From positions 1,264,563 through 1,316,155 of the forward strand of contig MNCI01034636.1 in NCBI GenBank assembly GCA_015680685.1: a DNA stretch of 51,593 nucleotides, in the 5' to 3' direction. Shown piece by piece: positions 20,561 to 32,795 of this stretch. The stretch is from Gnetum montanum. Taxonomy: Eukaryota > Streptophyta > Gnetopsida > Gnetales > Gnetaceae. Every line of letters starts with the position of its first letter. Positions within the stretch are counted from its first letter, which is position 1. A model generated the notes under the pieces. It did no database searches. It saw only the letters and a program-made list of their open reading frames with translations, and was not told the DNA's origin. The translations under genes were made by a program, and so were the position numbers.

Positions 20561-22050
20561 GTTTATATGAGGATCTACATAGTGTAATTTACATAGGATG
20601 CAGGATGTTAGGATTTTGTTTTTTTAGGAGAGGTAGTAGTTATATCAGGTAGAAATAATTTTATAGAATAATTGTAACTATATTTGGGTTCAATTTTTAA
20701 TGGGTTATTTGATTAATTCTAAAATTCATTTGAAAGGTGTAGGTATTACGTTTCTATTATTATAGAGTTTAAAGTTTCTTTTAAAGATGAGTAGTTAGAA
20801 TTGCTACAATTTATTTGTTTAATATAGGGATTTGTATGGAAGTAATGGCTTTAACTTAGTGCAAATATGTGATATCTTTTCATGTGTAGGAAAGTAGGTT
20901 TGATATTGTATGTTAAGGGGTAGTTTATATGGGGGATACATAGTGTAGTTTATATACAACCATGCATAATATTTAGAACTAGTCAATGTAAATTACTAGA
21001 ATAGTTGTAATTTTATTTATGATATTTTATAGGTTATTTATTTAATTGAATGATTTTTTTGGGGTGTGTGGTCATTACATTGCTATTATTTTAAGAGGCA
21101 TGTTGTACTTTATAATTAATGTACCTTGTATGGATTTTAGTTTTTCTTTTAACAAAGATAATAGATAGGATGTACTTGGTTTATGTATTGTTTTGTTGTG
21201 TGTTGTATCATAGTTTTGAGATTATATATCAATGGTTAGTTTATATTGTGGGGGGGTGGGGTGTGGTGGGCGTGTGTGTGGTGTGATGTGCTTGGGGGAT
21301 AGTAGCATGCTAGCAAAGGGGAGGGAGAGGAGACGTACGTAGGAAGGGGTATATGTTGTAGTGTTAGTTTCTTTTGAAGAAACATAGCTATTAGAACTAG
21401 TTCAATTTATTTGTGTTTTTTTTTATTATATTAAAGTTAGACATTCCTTTTTTAAAAAGAGAGATTGTAGTTAGAATGCCTGGGCAAGGTTTAGAGAATA
21501 GGATTTTTGTTTTTTTAGAATATAATAGTTAGAATGGGTAGATGTACATTGTTAGAATAGTTGTCATTTTATTTTATTCTTTTATTGGTAGGTTATTTAT
21601 TCAATTTAACAATTTATTGGGGTAGTATAGTTATTATGTTTATGTTGTTATAAGGGGTATATATTGTAGTGTTAGTGTTTTTTGAAGAAACGTAGTGGTT
21701 AGAACTAGCAGAATTTGTTTTTTTTTTCTTTATGATAGGTTAGAAATTTATTTTCTTAAAGAGAGACAGTAGTTATAATGCATATAGATAAATTTGTAAA
21801 GTAGTTTTTATTAATTGGTTAATTGTTTAATTCAACAATTTGTTAAGGGGATGTGGGTATGACATTGATGTTTTTATAACTGGTATATAATGTATGTTTA
21901 GGGGCATCTATAGTTTTAGAACATTTTGTAGTATTATTTGTAGCTTTAATTTTGTAGAATGCCTAGGGACCATTTTATAACTTTCTACTTAAAAACTTAT
22001 TTTTTAAGAGGGATAATAATGAAGTTATTGGATTCCAAAAGATAAATAAT
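20560..22050. other. Non-coding T/G-rich sequence
   Basis: No coding frame. Loosely repeated phrases, such as TATATTGTAGTGTTAGT with TTGAAGAAACATAG (about 21350 and 21660) and ATAGTTAGAATG variants, suggest old tandem duplications. A G-rich tract lies at about 21247-21300. Confidence 0.4.
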
Positions 22051-22864
22051 AATATTAAAAATATTTAGTATACATTAGATCATCAAAGAGAAAGTCTAAA
22101 GAAAAGGCCCAATAGTTTTTCCTTCTTACAATCACCCCTGAAATATCTTCCCTCTAAGATAGGAAAAGGATCATGCCTTAGCCTTTTTCAAAAGCACCAT
22201 CATGGCTTTTCAATTCTCACTAAAGGATTTCTTGTAAAGAGATGGAGGGGGGAGCTTTATAATAAATACCTAAAAATAAAAAAATTTATTAATAAACAAC
22301 AACAATACATCTAAAGCGGTAAAATGATGATTCACTACCAAAACCTCACATACAAAATTCATTAAATCATAGCTTTAAAACATCAAAAATAGGACTAAGA
22401 GAGAAAAAAACTCAATGGTTTTAAGGGTGTCAATATTGGTTTTTACCCTTGCAACCAATCTAAAAACCCTCCCATCAGGGGTAGAAAAAGGATCAAGCCA
22501 TACTCTATGTTGGAAGGATTTTTCCCATCTAAGAAGAGGCTCCTATTAAATCACAATAAATTGAAAAGTCATCTGAATCATGAATGACAGAAAATTAGAC
22601 ATCACCTAAAAGGAATTGAGGAATAGCAAAGGAAGCATCCTTTCATGCACATAAGGAAAAAAAATAAAGAATTAATATCCATAGGATGCCTCCTTTTCTT
22701 AGTATGAACTTGAAATAAAAATTTCATATAAAGATTTAACTTTATCTTAAAATTGAAGCTCTACTTTGTAGAATGTCTCTTCTAGATCACATCACATCTA
22801 TGCTTCCAAATTTAAAAAAGGACATCAAACCAAGGAATATTCCAAAAAAGATCAAAACTACCAA
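22050..22864 (-). pseudogene. LINE remnant, 3' part (left of element B)
   Basis: On the minus strand this follows directly from the LINE segment ending at 32796 once element B is removed. Weak traces of the C-terminal RT region are seen (for example IWKHRCDVI near 22790, like the W-W-x-R-N stretch after the RT of plant L1 elements). It is heavily decayed. Assignment rests mainly on continuity across B. Confidence 0.4.
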
Positions 22865-23682
22865 TGATGAGCGGTGAGGTACCCCTATGCTCTACCATAC
22901 AAATACGAGCATTATGCACGATCTAGTCAAACTCCAAGGACTAAGTGCTTACGCACAATCATTAAACAAGGATGGGTTAGGTGATTGTTGTCTTCCCAAG
23001 CTTACTTGTATGACATGATTGTATGGTTAAGTAAACTTGAGGTATGTGATTTTTATGCTTTTTTATGTTTTATGTCCTAGTGCTAAAGAGGGAATAAGTG
23101 AATCAATTGAATAACTGATTTAAATTAACTAATTAGCTAGGTCCTTACTAGTTCTAACACTAGCATCTTCTCCTACTTTTCATACACATCCTAAACTAGT
23201 GTAACACTCCTGGGATTACCACACTCTAATCATTACCGGGTTACTAAGTGTTCCATACATGCTCGAAGTGGTCGTACTGAGTGTGCTTACTTGTGAAAAT
23301 TAACGAATCAATAAAAGAAACATTAATTAACTACTAAAAGTGTTAAATAATTGTAAATAGCATTAAGGGTGAGAGATAAGCTATTCTGAATGCTGCAAGG
23401 TTTATCACAAAGTTTGTATTTATTTCCAGACACAAGGTGTGCTTAGGTACATAATGCTTGAATAAAGATCCATTTGCTTTATGACTCCTACTACGGGCAC
23501 TTAGAAATAATTCTAACTCTGAGAGGAAGATACTGTAAGAGTTTGGGTAAGGAACTAAGAACTAACTGCCAAACCAAGTGCACCCACCTCTTATTTATAG
23601 GCAACAAAACAAGTCCTGATATCAGATGTCCGATATCGCATGGCAGGATCCAATATCGCGGACCCGATATTGCAACTCGTCA
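22865..23682 (-). repeat. 3' LTR of element B
   Basis: 818 bp, TGATGAG..CTCGTCA on the plus strand. Minus-strand TATA box within CCTCTTATTTATA at 23587-23599. Two exact GATATC sites upstream of that box. Confidence 0.85.
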
Positions 23683-23694
23683 TACCCCCACGAC
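23683..23694 (-). promoter_or_regulatory. Polypurine tract of element B
   Basis: GTCGTGGGGGTA on the minus strand, touching the LTR. Confidence 0.7.
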
Positions 23695-25570
23695 TAAATG
23701 AAAACTCATCGTTGAGTTCCTTACATAATATTGGGAAGGTATGGGATTATTAACTGAATGACATCTAACAATGACATGGGATGATAGACTCAGAGTGCCT
23801 AGGGAATAGATCGACAAATATATTACAACATTGGTGTGCATGTCCATTGTGGTGAACACTATACATAGATGACATCCAGACCCTCATTCGACAGCTTGGA
23901 GAGAGAGAGAGAGAGAGAAAATGAGGCACGTTGCTGCCGATGTTGAAACTATGCACACCACTGTTCATCCATAGCTACATGTCCAAACTTGTTCCTTGCA
24001 TAAATGCTCTAGCTCTAGTCCATCCTGAGTGCTCCCTCTTATCCCAGTGCATTGTTTGTGTAATTTCCATCTACACATACAACACACACAAATTAGCAAG
24101 GGTAGATAAAACCTATTGTAGTTGATATGTTGCCTCGATATAAAGCACATTGGCTAGGTTGTGGGTATGGCAAATACTAGGTGAGAGGTTTATGACTAAT
24201 AACTACCCAAGGTGTAGGGGTAAGATAATTATGGAATGGAAAAATTTGTCACAAGGCCCCCACAACTATGAGCAAACCTTCTGTAGCAATAGGGTGGAAA
24301 ACTTTAAAGAACAAGAAGGATAAGAGAAACAACAATGGTGAAACCAATAAAACAAAAGCAAAAATAGATGTCATTGATGGGGTGAATCAAAAATAGTTGA
24401 TTGCGAGAAATGTTGAAGGGAAAGAGCTTAACAATTACACCAAAATAGAATGCCAGTGGGTCCTCCCCAAAGTAGGCTCATGCCTTGAAAGCCTTAACAA
24501 ACCTACAAACCAAAGAGTTTGTAGGCTCTCAGAATAACATATGGAAATAATGGTTAAAACCTTACCCACAAGTGTTTTACTGAAGACTAACAATGCATTG
24601 ACCAGGATATAGACTCATCATAAAATTGGAAATGAGGTGGAATGTGGAAAGTAATACGGAAAGAGGGGAGAGAATGGGATGGAGTCCCAAAATTAAGGTG
24701 GTGTAAAGTCCCTTGTGTAATATGTGGTTAAGGTGACTTAATAAAATTCTTTCCAAATCTAGATTCAACTATCCGCATCTAGTGACCTCGCATCAACACA
24801 CTTGGCCAACCCATCCTCTCGAAGTAACAAGAATGCATCCACAAAGCCACCATCATCCCAACAAGAGAAGAAGTAGGAAGTGAGAAAGGTCCTTAGTTAG
24901 AGGGAACCTTCAGGCATGGGTAACATGCCTTTCTAGTGCCATAACTAGTGCTTGGAGCCCATGTTTCTTTATTATGTCTAAGGGGTGTGCTTTGAATTCT
25001 CACCAGTTTTTTTTTAATGTGAGAACCACACCATGTAAAGACTTATTTGATTTAGTCAACTCCCTGAGATTTGGTCAAGAGCAAGATGGCAAAAAACCTA
25101 TGAAAAACATCCAAGTACCCAAGAGAATAGCCAACACAAATGCATCGAATCCCCTTGAGGTCACACCCTTTTCCATCCATTTGAATCTTTCCTTCGTTCG
25201 AAGAGTACTAAGGCACCAATTCATTAATAAGTTTTCTTAGAAAAGGGACTGTACATTTCCAAAACAAGGAAGACCATAGAGTTGCATGAATAATTGGGTG
25301 ACGTGGACTCATTGCCTATTTTATTAAAATAAACCATATCTTAGCATCAACATTTAAATTCAAAGGTAAAAACCAAACATTAGCAATCAACACTTATTAT
25401 AATACAACCCACCATCATGAGCACTTATTATGTGACGAATAAGAATAAATCAAACAAAGAAATAATAAAAATGTTAACGATGATGTAAAACAAAAATAAG
25501 TAAAGATGAACAATGTGTAAAACAAAAATGTGTAAAAAAAGGCAAAGGAACTGAGGGCTTAGAATGGTTA
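23695..25570 (-). other. Non-coding 3' region of element B
   Basis: About 1.9 kb between the pol stop and the polypurine tract. It holds the shared blocks noted for A and D, a GA microsatellite at about 23899-23918, and a T-rich tract (minus) at about 25435-25550 with TTTTACACATTTTTGTTTTACAC. An env-like ORF, present here in some Athila elements, was not recognised. Confidence 0.5.
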
Positions 25571-25574
25571 GCAT

Positions 25575-26850
25575 TGGTGGCCAGCTCCCCCATGACTAAA
25601 TTGGAAGGAGGAGATCTGAAATAATGAGCAAGGTTATCCACCAATAGAGGTAGTATTAGTACTGGCTATTTTAGGCTCATGGAAGGGTTTGGTTTGTTGA
25701 ATGTTGATCAATAACTTCTTATTTGGGCTTTCAAGTTTGTAGATCATCATGATCCCTGAAGGAAAAGTTTCATGAATAATATAAGGTCCTTCCCACAATG
25801 TTTGAAATTTAGTTCATTGGGGTACATGTGTGGGATTCCAATAAAGAACCTTATCTCCTGGTTGGTATTTGACTTTCCTAATCCTTAGGTCATGACGTTG
25901 TTTGTTAAAGGCCTTGTGCAGTTCATTAGATGATCGGGTGGCTAATCAGTTTTCATCTAGCAAGTTAAGGTTCATTAGTCATTTCATTTGTGCTAGATTG
26001 AGGTCAAGGTTAAGGTCACATGTTGTGGATAGTATACGAAGCTCCACTTGAATAGGAAGCATCAAAAGTTTACCGTAGACTAACTCATAGGGAGAGTAGC
26101 CTATAGGGAGTTTCCATGTAGAGCGGTATGCCCAAAGAGCATCGTTTAGTTTGGTGCTCTAGTCTTTCCTATACTTGCTAATGGTTTGTGTCAATATTTT
26201 TGTGATCTTCCTATTAGTCTCAGCTTGACCATTCGTTTGAGGATATAGGTTAGTTTGTGCTCAACTCCTAAGCATTGCATTAAATTTTGAAAAGTCAAAC
26301 CTATAAAATGTGTACCATTGTCAGAAATAAGTGCACAAGGCATGCCAAACCTATTTACAATTTGTTGTTGAACCAATTTTGTAGCGGTAGATGATGTACA
26401 GTCTGTAATAGCTACTGCTTCTGCCCACTTGGTAAAATAGTCAATAACAACAACAATGTAGGCTTTTCCATTGGACGTCAGTGCAATAGGCTCTATAAAA
26501 TCAATTCCCCATATGTCAAAGAGTTCTAAAGGTTAAATCCATTATTGTGGATCCTCCATTTTAGCAATCATTCCCTCATCACGTGCACAGTGCTCACAAG
26601 ATTGGATGAAATGATGAGCATCCTGGAACAATGTAGGCCAATAATATCCCACAAGAAAGATTTTTATGGCTATTCATCTCCCCACTTAATGACCCCCACA
26701 AGGGCCCTGATGAGCATCTTGGAGAACTCGCAATTGATCTATATCAAGAACATACCATCGAACCAAGCCATCAAGACATACCTTATAAAGGTGTCCATTG
26801 ATTTCCATGAAATATTTGGCTTAGTGAAGAAACAGTTGTTTCTTTTTAAC
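25575..26850 (-). pseudogene. Integrase of element B
   Basis: N-terminal zinc-binding block with SCEHC (near 26600) preceded by YYWPTLFQDA. Catalytic core: GIDFIEPIALTSNGKAYI with the first Asp (near 26490), then ALISDNGTHF with the second Asp (near 26310). The region of the catalytic Glu follows in a shifted frame (near 26180). Integrase inserts the DNA copy into the genome. The reading frame is broken by several stops, many at former Trp or Gln codons. It follows RNase H directly, as in all Ty3/gypsy pol genes. Confidence 0.75.
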
Positions 26851-26989
26851 ATCTAACCCTTGTAGTGTTTCTTGTGTAAGTAGATAAGTGAGAATGCTAC
26901 TATACCAATTTGTATTAGTAGGTAAGTGATTGTTTATCACACCTGCAAAGAGGAGCTCATCAGGGAAATGGTTAGAAATTGGATATTCA

Positions 26990-27420
26990 TCTTCTTTGTT
27001 GTCCCATCACAATCGAGATAAATGATCAGCAACAACATTCTCGGTGCCTTTACGATTGATCATCGTAAGATCAAACTCTTGTAAGATCACAAGCCATTGT
27101 ATGATGTGAGGGCTCACCATTGGTTTATTCATTAGAAACAAAATTTCACTATGATCTATATGTACAAATATCTTATAGCCCAATACATAGTGCCTAAATT
27201 TTTCTAGTGCAAACACCACAACCATTAACTCTTTTTCCATTGTGGTGTAATTGAGTTGTGCACCAGTGATACTTCGACTTGCACAATGGATGTAATATGG
27301 ACATTTTTGGTCATCTAACTATGTAAGTACAACTTCTAAGGTAAAGTTGGATACATCAGTCATTATGTGGAACAGTTTGAACCAGTCAGGAGCTTGTAGA
27401 ATAGGCATTTCTACAAGCTT
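26990..27420 (-). pseudogene. RNase H domain of element B
   Basis: Contains FHIMTDVSNF (first Asp), YYIHCASRSI, TTMEKELMVVVFALEKFRHY (Glu) and VHIDHSEILFLMNKP (Asp), ending with the tether motif ENVVADHLSRL at about 27010. It removes the RNA strand during reverse transcription. One TAG and minor changes interrupt it. Confidence 0.8.
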
Positions 27421-28470
27421 CTATTTTAAGGTTTGGAAGGCTAGCACACATTCCTTGGTCCATTCAAAAGGTACGTCCTTCTTTGTTAGTTCTACCAAAG
27501 GTTTTTCAATCCTTGAAAAGTTCTCAATGAATCCTCTATAATAGCTAGTATGTCCAAGGAATGATCGAATGTCTTTTATAGTTTTAGGTTGCCAAGTGAT
27601 TCCTTGGATGACCTTAATCTTTTCAGGATCTACTTTTATCCCTATTTGTAAAATTGTGTGCCCTAATACAACACCTTCTTGGACCATTAAATGGAATTTT
27701 TGCAAATTGAGTCTTAAGTTGGTTTCTACACATCATTTCAGTACTTGCTCTAATTGGTCCAATGCTTGTTCGAAGTCCACTCCATAGGTGGAGAAATCAT
27801 CCATGAAGTCCTCCACACCATTTCCTATTTTCTACCGAAAGATACTTAGAACCAAACATTGAAACATTGCTGGGGCATTATACAAGCCAAACAACATCTG
27901 CTTATACGCAAATGTTCCCCAAGGACTTGTGAACATAGTCTTGGCTTGGTCTTCTGATGCTATTTGAATTTGATTATATCCACTATAGCCATCTAAAAAA
28001 CTAGAATAGTAATGCCCTACAATGGTATCTAAGACTTGGTCGATGAATGGCAATGGAAAGTCATCTTTAAATGTTGCCATGTTTAGTAGCCTAAAGTCTA
28101 TACACACCCTCTATTTACCTCCCTTTTTGGGCACAATGATTAATAGATTAACCCATTCACTCTCACCAATGAAATAGATGAACCCAACTTTTAGAAGTTG
28201 TTCAATTTCTTCTTTAATCTACTTGCTTAAGCTTTGGGTTCAATCACCTTGCAGTTGTCGTTGAGGTTTCATGGAGGGGTCAGTGTAAATTCTATGTTGG
28301 CATATCTTAGGATCTATTTTGGTTAATTTGGGATATGACCAAGTAAAGGCTTTCAACCATTTTTTCACCATTTTTAGCAGTCTTTCTTTTTGTTGAGGAG
28401 CGAGCTTAGCATTAATGATTATCGATTTTCCATTTTTAAGAAATGTATACTCCATACTAGTGGGCAATGG
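27421..28470 (-). pseudogene. Reverse transcriptase of element B
   Basis: Conserved RT blocks in order: VCIDFRLLNM, FPLPFIDQVLD, SSFLDGYSGYNQI, FTSPWGTFAYKQMLFGLYNA, FMDDFS (catalytic pair, 27793-27812), VETNLRLNLQKFHLM, VVLGHTI, and IRSFLGHTSYYRGFIENFS in the connection. FMDDFS is typical of Athila-group RTs. It copies genomic RNA into DNA inside the particle. Stops near 28240, 28130, 27830, 27730 and 27420 and small frame breaks make it inactive. Confidence 0.85.
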
Positions 28471-28676
28471 TTTTAACTTAAGGGGCTTTACTTGAACTCA
28501 TCAGGGATTTCCAACTTCCCCCAGTTGATATTTTTGATGTCAGGACTTGGAATTTGGCGATGGACTTGCTCTAATGTATCTATGCTATCAATGTAGGTGC
28601 AAGTTAAGCTCTTAGTTGATTCCATGCATATAGTTGAATCATTCTCTTGGTCAGCTGTCAACCACTGGGTGCCTTC

Positions 28677-29282
28677 CTATCTTGTGGCTACTGCATATAG
28701 GCATATTTGTATGTTAGTTATTGGTGCACACTGGTTGCATGCAAGCAATGTTAAACATTGTACAGACCAAGACTTCTGCATGCAATTACGCCCTGTGTCA
28801 CTATATGCAATGCATGGAACTTTCTTCTTCTTGATCTTTCCAAATGTATTTTCCTTTGATATTTTTAGGGAAAGATCATGTATTCCTAGGTGTGTGTCAA
28901 TTGTGCTTAGCCATGCTCTTCCCATTATGATTGGGAAGTCCCCCTTACAGTTTTTAACTTGAATCACTAGGAAATCGGTTGCATATGACCATCCACAAAT
29001 AGTGGTGACAATGTCCTCCACTAGTTCTAATGGGACAGTCATGGATTGGTTAGACAACTCTAAACGTATGTTACTCTTTTTTAATGGCGGCAGGTTCTAG
29101 GCTTTGTACATTTCTTGAGAGATTAAGTTAACACCAGAACTTGAATCCAAAAGAGCCTTGCAAGCTTCATTCCCAACGATTTGCAAATATATAAGAGGAT
29201 TTCTAGGATTAGAGAATTTCCTAGGAAGGTAGTCAGCTTTAATCCAATCAGTAATTGCATGATTCAACATGACCATGTGCAT
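28677..29282 (-). pseudogene. Protease of element B
   Basis: Aspartic protease region with the active-site remnant ALLDSSSGVNLIS (near 29150), where Asp-Ser-Gly appears mutated to Asp-Ser-Ser. It continues with PLELVEDIVTTI and the second block FPIIMGRAWLSTIDTHLGIH (near 28940-28890). Element C has DSGSS at the same place, so the Gly change is specific to B. It is followed by a linker and RT. Confidence 0.7.
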
Positions 29283-29899
29283 TAAGTGCAGTCTTTAGTT
29301 TGAAGGACACTCTAAAGATTCGAATGGTGGTGAGGCATTTGGAGAATTTTCCGCTTGTGGTTGTAAGGACTTAGTTGGACTATTGGTTCTAAATAAAGAT
29401 CTCTTCTTTATGTGGTTGTCTAAACCAATAGTAGGTTGAGGGTTGATAGCCCTTGTAGCATTACGTTGCTGCAACTGGGTAGGAAGCTCACCCTACATAG
29501 CTGGAGTGGGTGGTAATGGGGCTAAGGGTGGAAGAGGTGCAGTCGAATGAGAAGGATAGTATATTTTTGAAACCTCTCTTCTAGGAGAAGGAGTTCTATA
29601 GTACTCGTGGGTTTGGTAGTGAGACTGAGGACTAACGTGACTAATAAAGTCATGTGGAGAGATTGGATACTACACATAGTATCCATACGGGTCAGGTTGA
29701 TGGTAAGGGTACTGTTGACGTGGTGGTGGCATTCCCCATGATTGTGGGTGTTTCCACTATTGATACTATTCATTTGGTTGTGGTGGAGTTCCACTTGGAT
29801 AATACATCAAGGGTTGGTGGAACTATCTTTGGCTACCTTGAGGATACAGTAACCTTTGAGGTGTTTGTCATCTGTTTAATCATGGGTTTAGTGCATACA

Positions 29900-31805
29900 C
29901 CCCAGACTCCTGCAAATGTGAGATTACTGGGCAACATCCCTGAGGATGGTCATATTGACATATCTCACATTCATCATTATTGTCTTTATCTGAATCCACA
30001 ACCTCTTCAATGATGGAAGCTTTGCCCTTACCTTTGTTACATGCATATTTAGTTTCTTTCTTTTTTCTCCTTTCTCAGTCACTACATGGTTTTCTTAGAC
30101 TCCTTTACTATTTTGAGAATGGTTTGAAATCTATTATCTAAAGAGTCCCACATTTGGTCCACCTTTTCTGATACTTCTAATGTAAGTTTTTGAATGGGTA
30201 AGGTTTTCATATTTACCATCTCTTCAAGTGGTGACTCTTCTTTATCCTCACAAAATCTAACTCCCCTCTTTCAGAGGGAAGGATCTTTGTTGCATTCCTC
30301 CACACTCTCTCTTTTACTTAACTCACCTTCCTCCTTGGCAACTTGCTCCAACAATCTTTGTACTTGATGGGATCTAAGCTCAGATAGTCTTCCTTGGGCA
30401 TAAGTCCCAAGGGTTCTTCATGTTTCATGCCTAAGTCCATCTATGAGATGGCGTAGTTTTTCCCTCTATGAGTAACCATGGCCAAGGCAACGATGTAATA
30501 ATGCATAATATCAGCCCATGGCAGCATCCAAGGGTTCGTGTCCTCCTTGTTTCCATCCTTAGACTTGATTTCGTAGGTTGGACACTCGGGAGTACATTTG
30601 ATACTTATCATTGAATAGTTCTAACATGGTACTCCATCAGCAAATAGATTTTAGTTCTAAGGACCGGTACTAACTTTTTGCTTCCTTAATCAGTGTCTGT
30701 GAAAACAACTTGAGTTTTTGCCACTCATTTTCTATGTTTTGCAAGGCACATGTATCGTGAAATGCTTGCAAATGATTTTGAGGATTAGTGTTGTATCCCC
30801 CTTCAAATCATGGGATATTTTTCATGTCCAATCTTTTGATCCTGCTATCTTTTTGGTTCCTTGTTGGGATTCTAACAGCCTCAATTATATCTAGCATACT
30901 TCAGGTAGTGAGTAGGGGTTCATCATGATCGTATTCTCTATGGCGTCTATGATGCCTATGTTGTTCCGTATTCTCCCTCCTTTCATGGTGTGTTTCTCTA
31001 GAATGCCCTCATCCCCTTTCTTAACTATTTTGTCTATTTTTCTTTTTTTTCCTACCATAATCCTCAAGGTCTTTCCCTCTGTAACTACGTTCCGATCTTG
31101 AAGGAGAGGGGGAAGGAAATGATGGAGGTGAAGAGGGAGGAGAACTGTCATCATGATGGTGCCTACTACCTTTTCTTCAGTGGCCATGGCCTCAATCGCG
31201 ATTATGATCAGAATGTCTATCTTTGTCATGTATTCGTGTTCCTTTTTTGGACCCTTTGTGTCCATCGGTACCAGAATCTGGGTTATGGATAGTTAAGTGA
31301 AGATTCTGATACATAACCCCTTGACCAAAGTCAATGGAGGAACATCATTTTGTGGAAGACCTCCTGAGGCAGGTTCACCATCGTCATTTTCACCTATGAC
31401 ATATGGAACATCCTGCAACCACTTCCCCTTCATAGATTTATGATGTCTCTCTTGTTGTAAGTCCCTTTGACATTGTGCCTTTGTGGGTCGATACTCTCTC
31501 GAGTTGTGTTCATGCACAACGTACTCTGCTTGTAAGTTTTGCATACCAATTTGTGTGAGATCATGAAGAAGCATGGTTGGAACTAAACGATTGAGAGGTA
31601 ACACTATGTTACCTTCTAAATCACACCAACATTTTTGTTCATCCTAGCGGAGGATAAAGGTAAAGTTTGGTATATACTCATCGTGATGAACATATACCAC
31701 ATGAAACTGTTGAGGCACTGGTAGATCATCATGTGTACTCCACCTTTGATTTTTCGTTGTGTCAGACCTAGGTGGTGAAACACTCTCCTAAGAAGAAGGA
31801 GACAT
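29900..31805 (-). pseudogene. gag of element B
   Basis: Starts at MSPSS (complement of 31805), as in C (MSPSSYESASLPRSE). The N-terminal block VPQQFHVVYVHHDEYIPNF (31710-31650) is followed by a region that in one frame is Ser/Pro/Arg-rich (about 31180-31060), then the capsid core at about 30860-30370 (FHDTCALQNIENEWQKLKLF, RSLELKSICWWSTMLELFN, LDAAMG.YYALLHRCLGHG, LIDGLRHETRRTLG). It ends with the compact Cys-His motif CEICQYDHPQGCCP at 29969-29930. Several stops and frame changes are present. Confidence 0.75.
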
Positions 31806-31927
31806 GATTAATTCTTCAGTGTGCGATACTTTTATCTTTTCTTTTCTAATAATTTTAAGCTAACCAACCCTAATGGTTCGTTCCAATGATGGGAAGATTT
31901 CTAAGTTCTAATTAGTGCACAAACAAC

Positions 31928-31950
31928 AAAGCCCCTGGCAATGGCACCAA
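31928..31950 (-). promoter_or_regulatory. Primer-binding site of element B (tRNA-Asp type)
   Basis: TTGGTGCCATTGCCAGGGGC on the minus strand, directly after the LTR. It differs from the tRNA-Asp complement mainly by transitions. Confidence 0.75.
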
Positions 31951-32795
31951 TGATGAGTGATGAGGTACCCCTACACTCAGCCATATGAATATGAGCATTA
32001 CGCACGATTCGGTCAAACTCCAAGGACTAAGTGCTTATGCACCTTCACAGAATAAGGATGGGTTAGGCAATCATTGTCTTCCCAAGCTTACTTATATGGC
32101 ACGATTGTATGGTTAAGTAAACTTGAGGTATGTGATTTTTATGCTTTTTTATGTTTTATGTCCTAGTGCTAAAGAGGGAAAAGTGAATCAATTGAATAAC
32201 TAATTGAAATTAACTAATCAGCTAGGTCCTAACTAGTCCTAACACCAACATCCATTCCTACTTTCTGTATACATCTTGAACCAGTGTAACACTCCTAGAA
32301 TTACCAAATGCTAATTGTTACTAGGTTGCCAAGTGTTCCATGCATGCTTGAAGTGGTCATACTGAGTGTGCTTACTTGTGAAAATTAACGAATCAATAAA
32401 AGAAACATTAATTAACTAATGAAATCATAAAAGAACTGTAAATAGGATTAAGGGTGAGAGATAAGCTATTCTAAATGCTGCAAGGTTTATCACAAAGTTC
32501 GTCTTTATTTCTAGATACAAGGTGTGCTCAGGTATACAATGCTCAAATAAATATCCATTTGCTTTATGACTTCTACTGTCAACACTCAAAAATAATTCCA
32601 TCTTTGAGAAGAAGAAACTACAAGAGTTTGGGTAAGGGACTAAGAACTAACTGCCAAACCAAGTGCACCAGCCTCTTATTTATAGGCAACAAGACAGGTC
32701 CCAATATCGGATGTCCGATATCACATGGCAAGATCTGATATCATGGACTCGATATCGTGGACGCGATATCATGGCCCCAATATCGCAGCTCATCA
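31951..32795 (-). repeat. 5' LTR of element B
   Basis: 845 bp, TGATGAG..CTCATCA on the plus strand. Minus-strand TATA box within CCTCTTATTTATA at 32672-32684, with four exact GATATC and two AATATC sites upstream. It is clearly diverged from the 3' LTR at 22865-23682, so the insertion is old. Confidence 0.85.

Larger units (their letters stand above)
22865..32795 (-). mobile_element. Element B: Athila-like LTR retrotransposon with gag-pol, inserted in a LINE
   Basis: LTRs at 22865-23682 and 31951-32795 in the same orientation. On the minus strand the order is primer site, gag, protease, RT, RNase H, integrase, non-coding 3' region and polypurine tract. The 9.9-kb length suits an Athila-group element. 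Flanking five bases are ACCAA on the left and GCCAG on the right, identical except for two G/A transitions, so a decayed target duplication is likely. Many stops and shifts make it inactive. Confidence 0.85.

Noticed and set aside
28597-28962. Plus-strand open frame of 121 codons in element B
   Set aside because: It is antisense to the protease region, and the protease motifs are on the minus strand.
29654-30013. Plus-strand open frame of 119 codons in element B
   Set aside because: It lies opposite the end of gag, whose motifs are conserved with A, C and D. It is a shadow frame.
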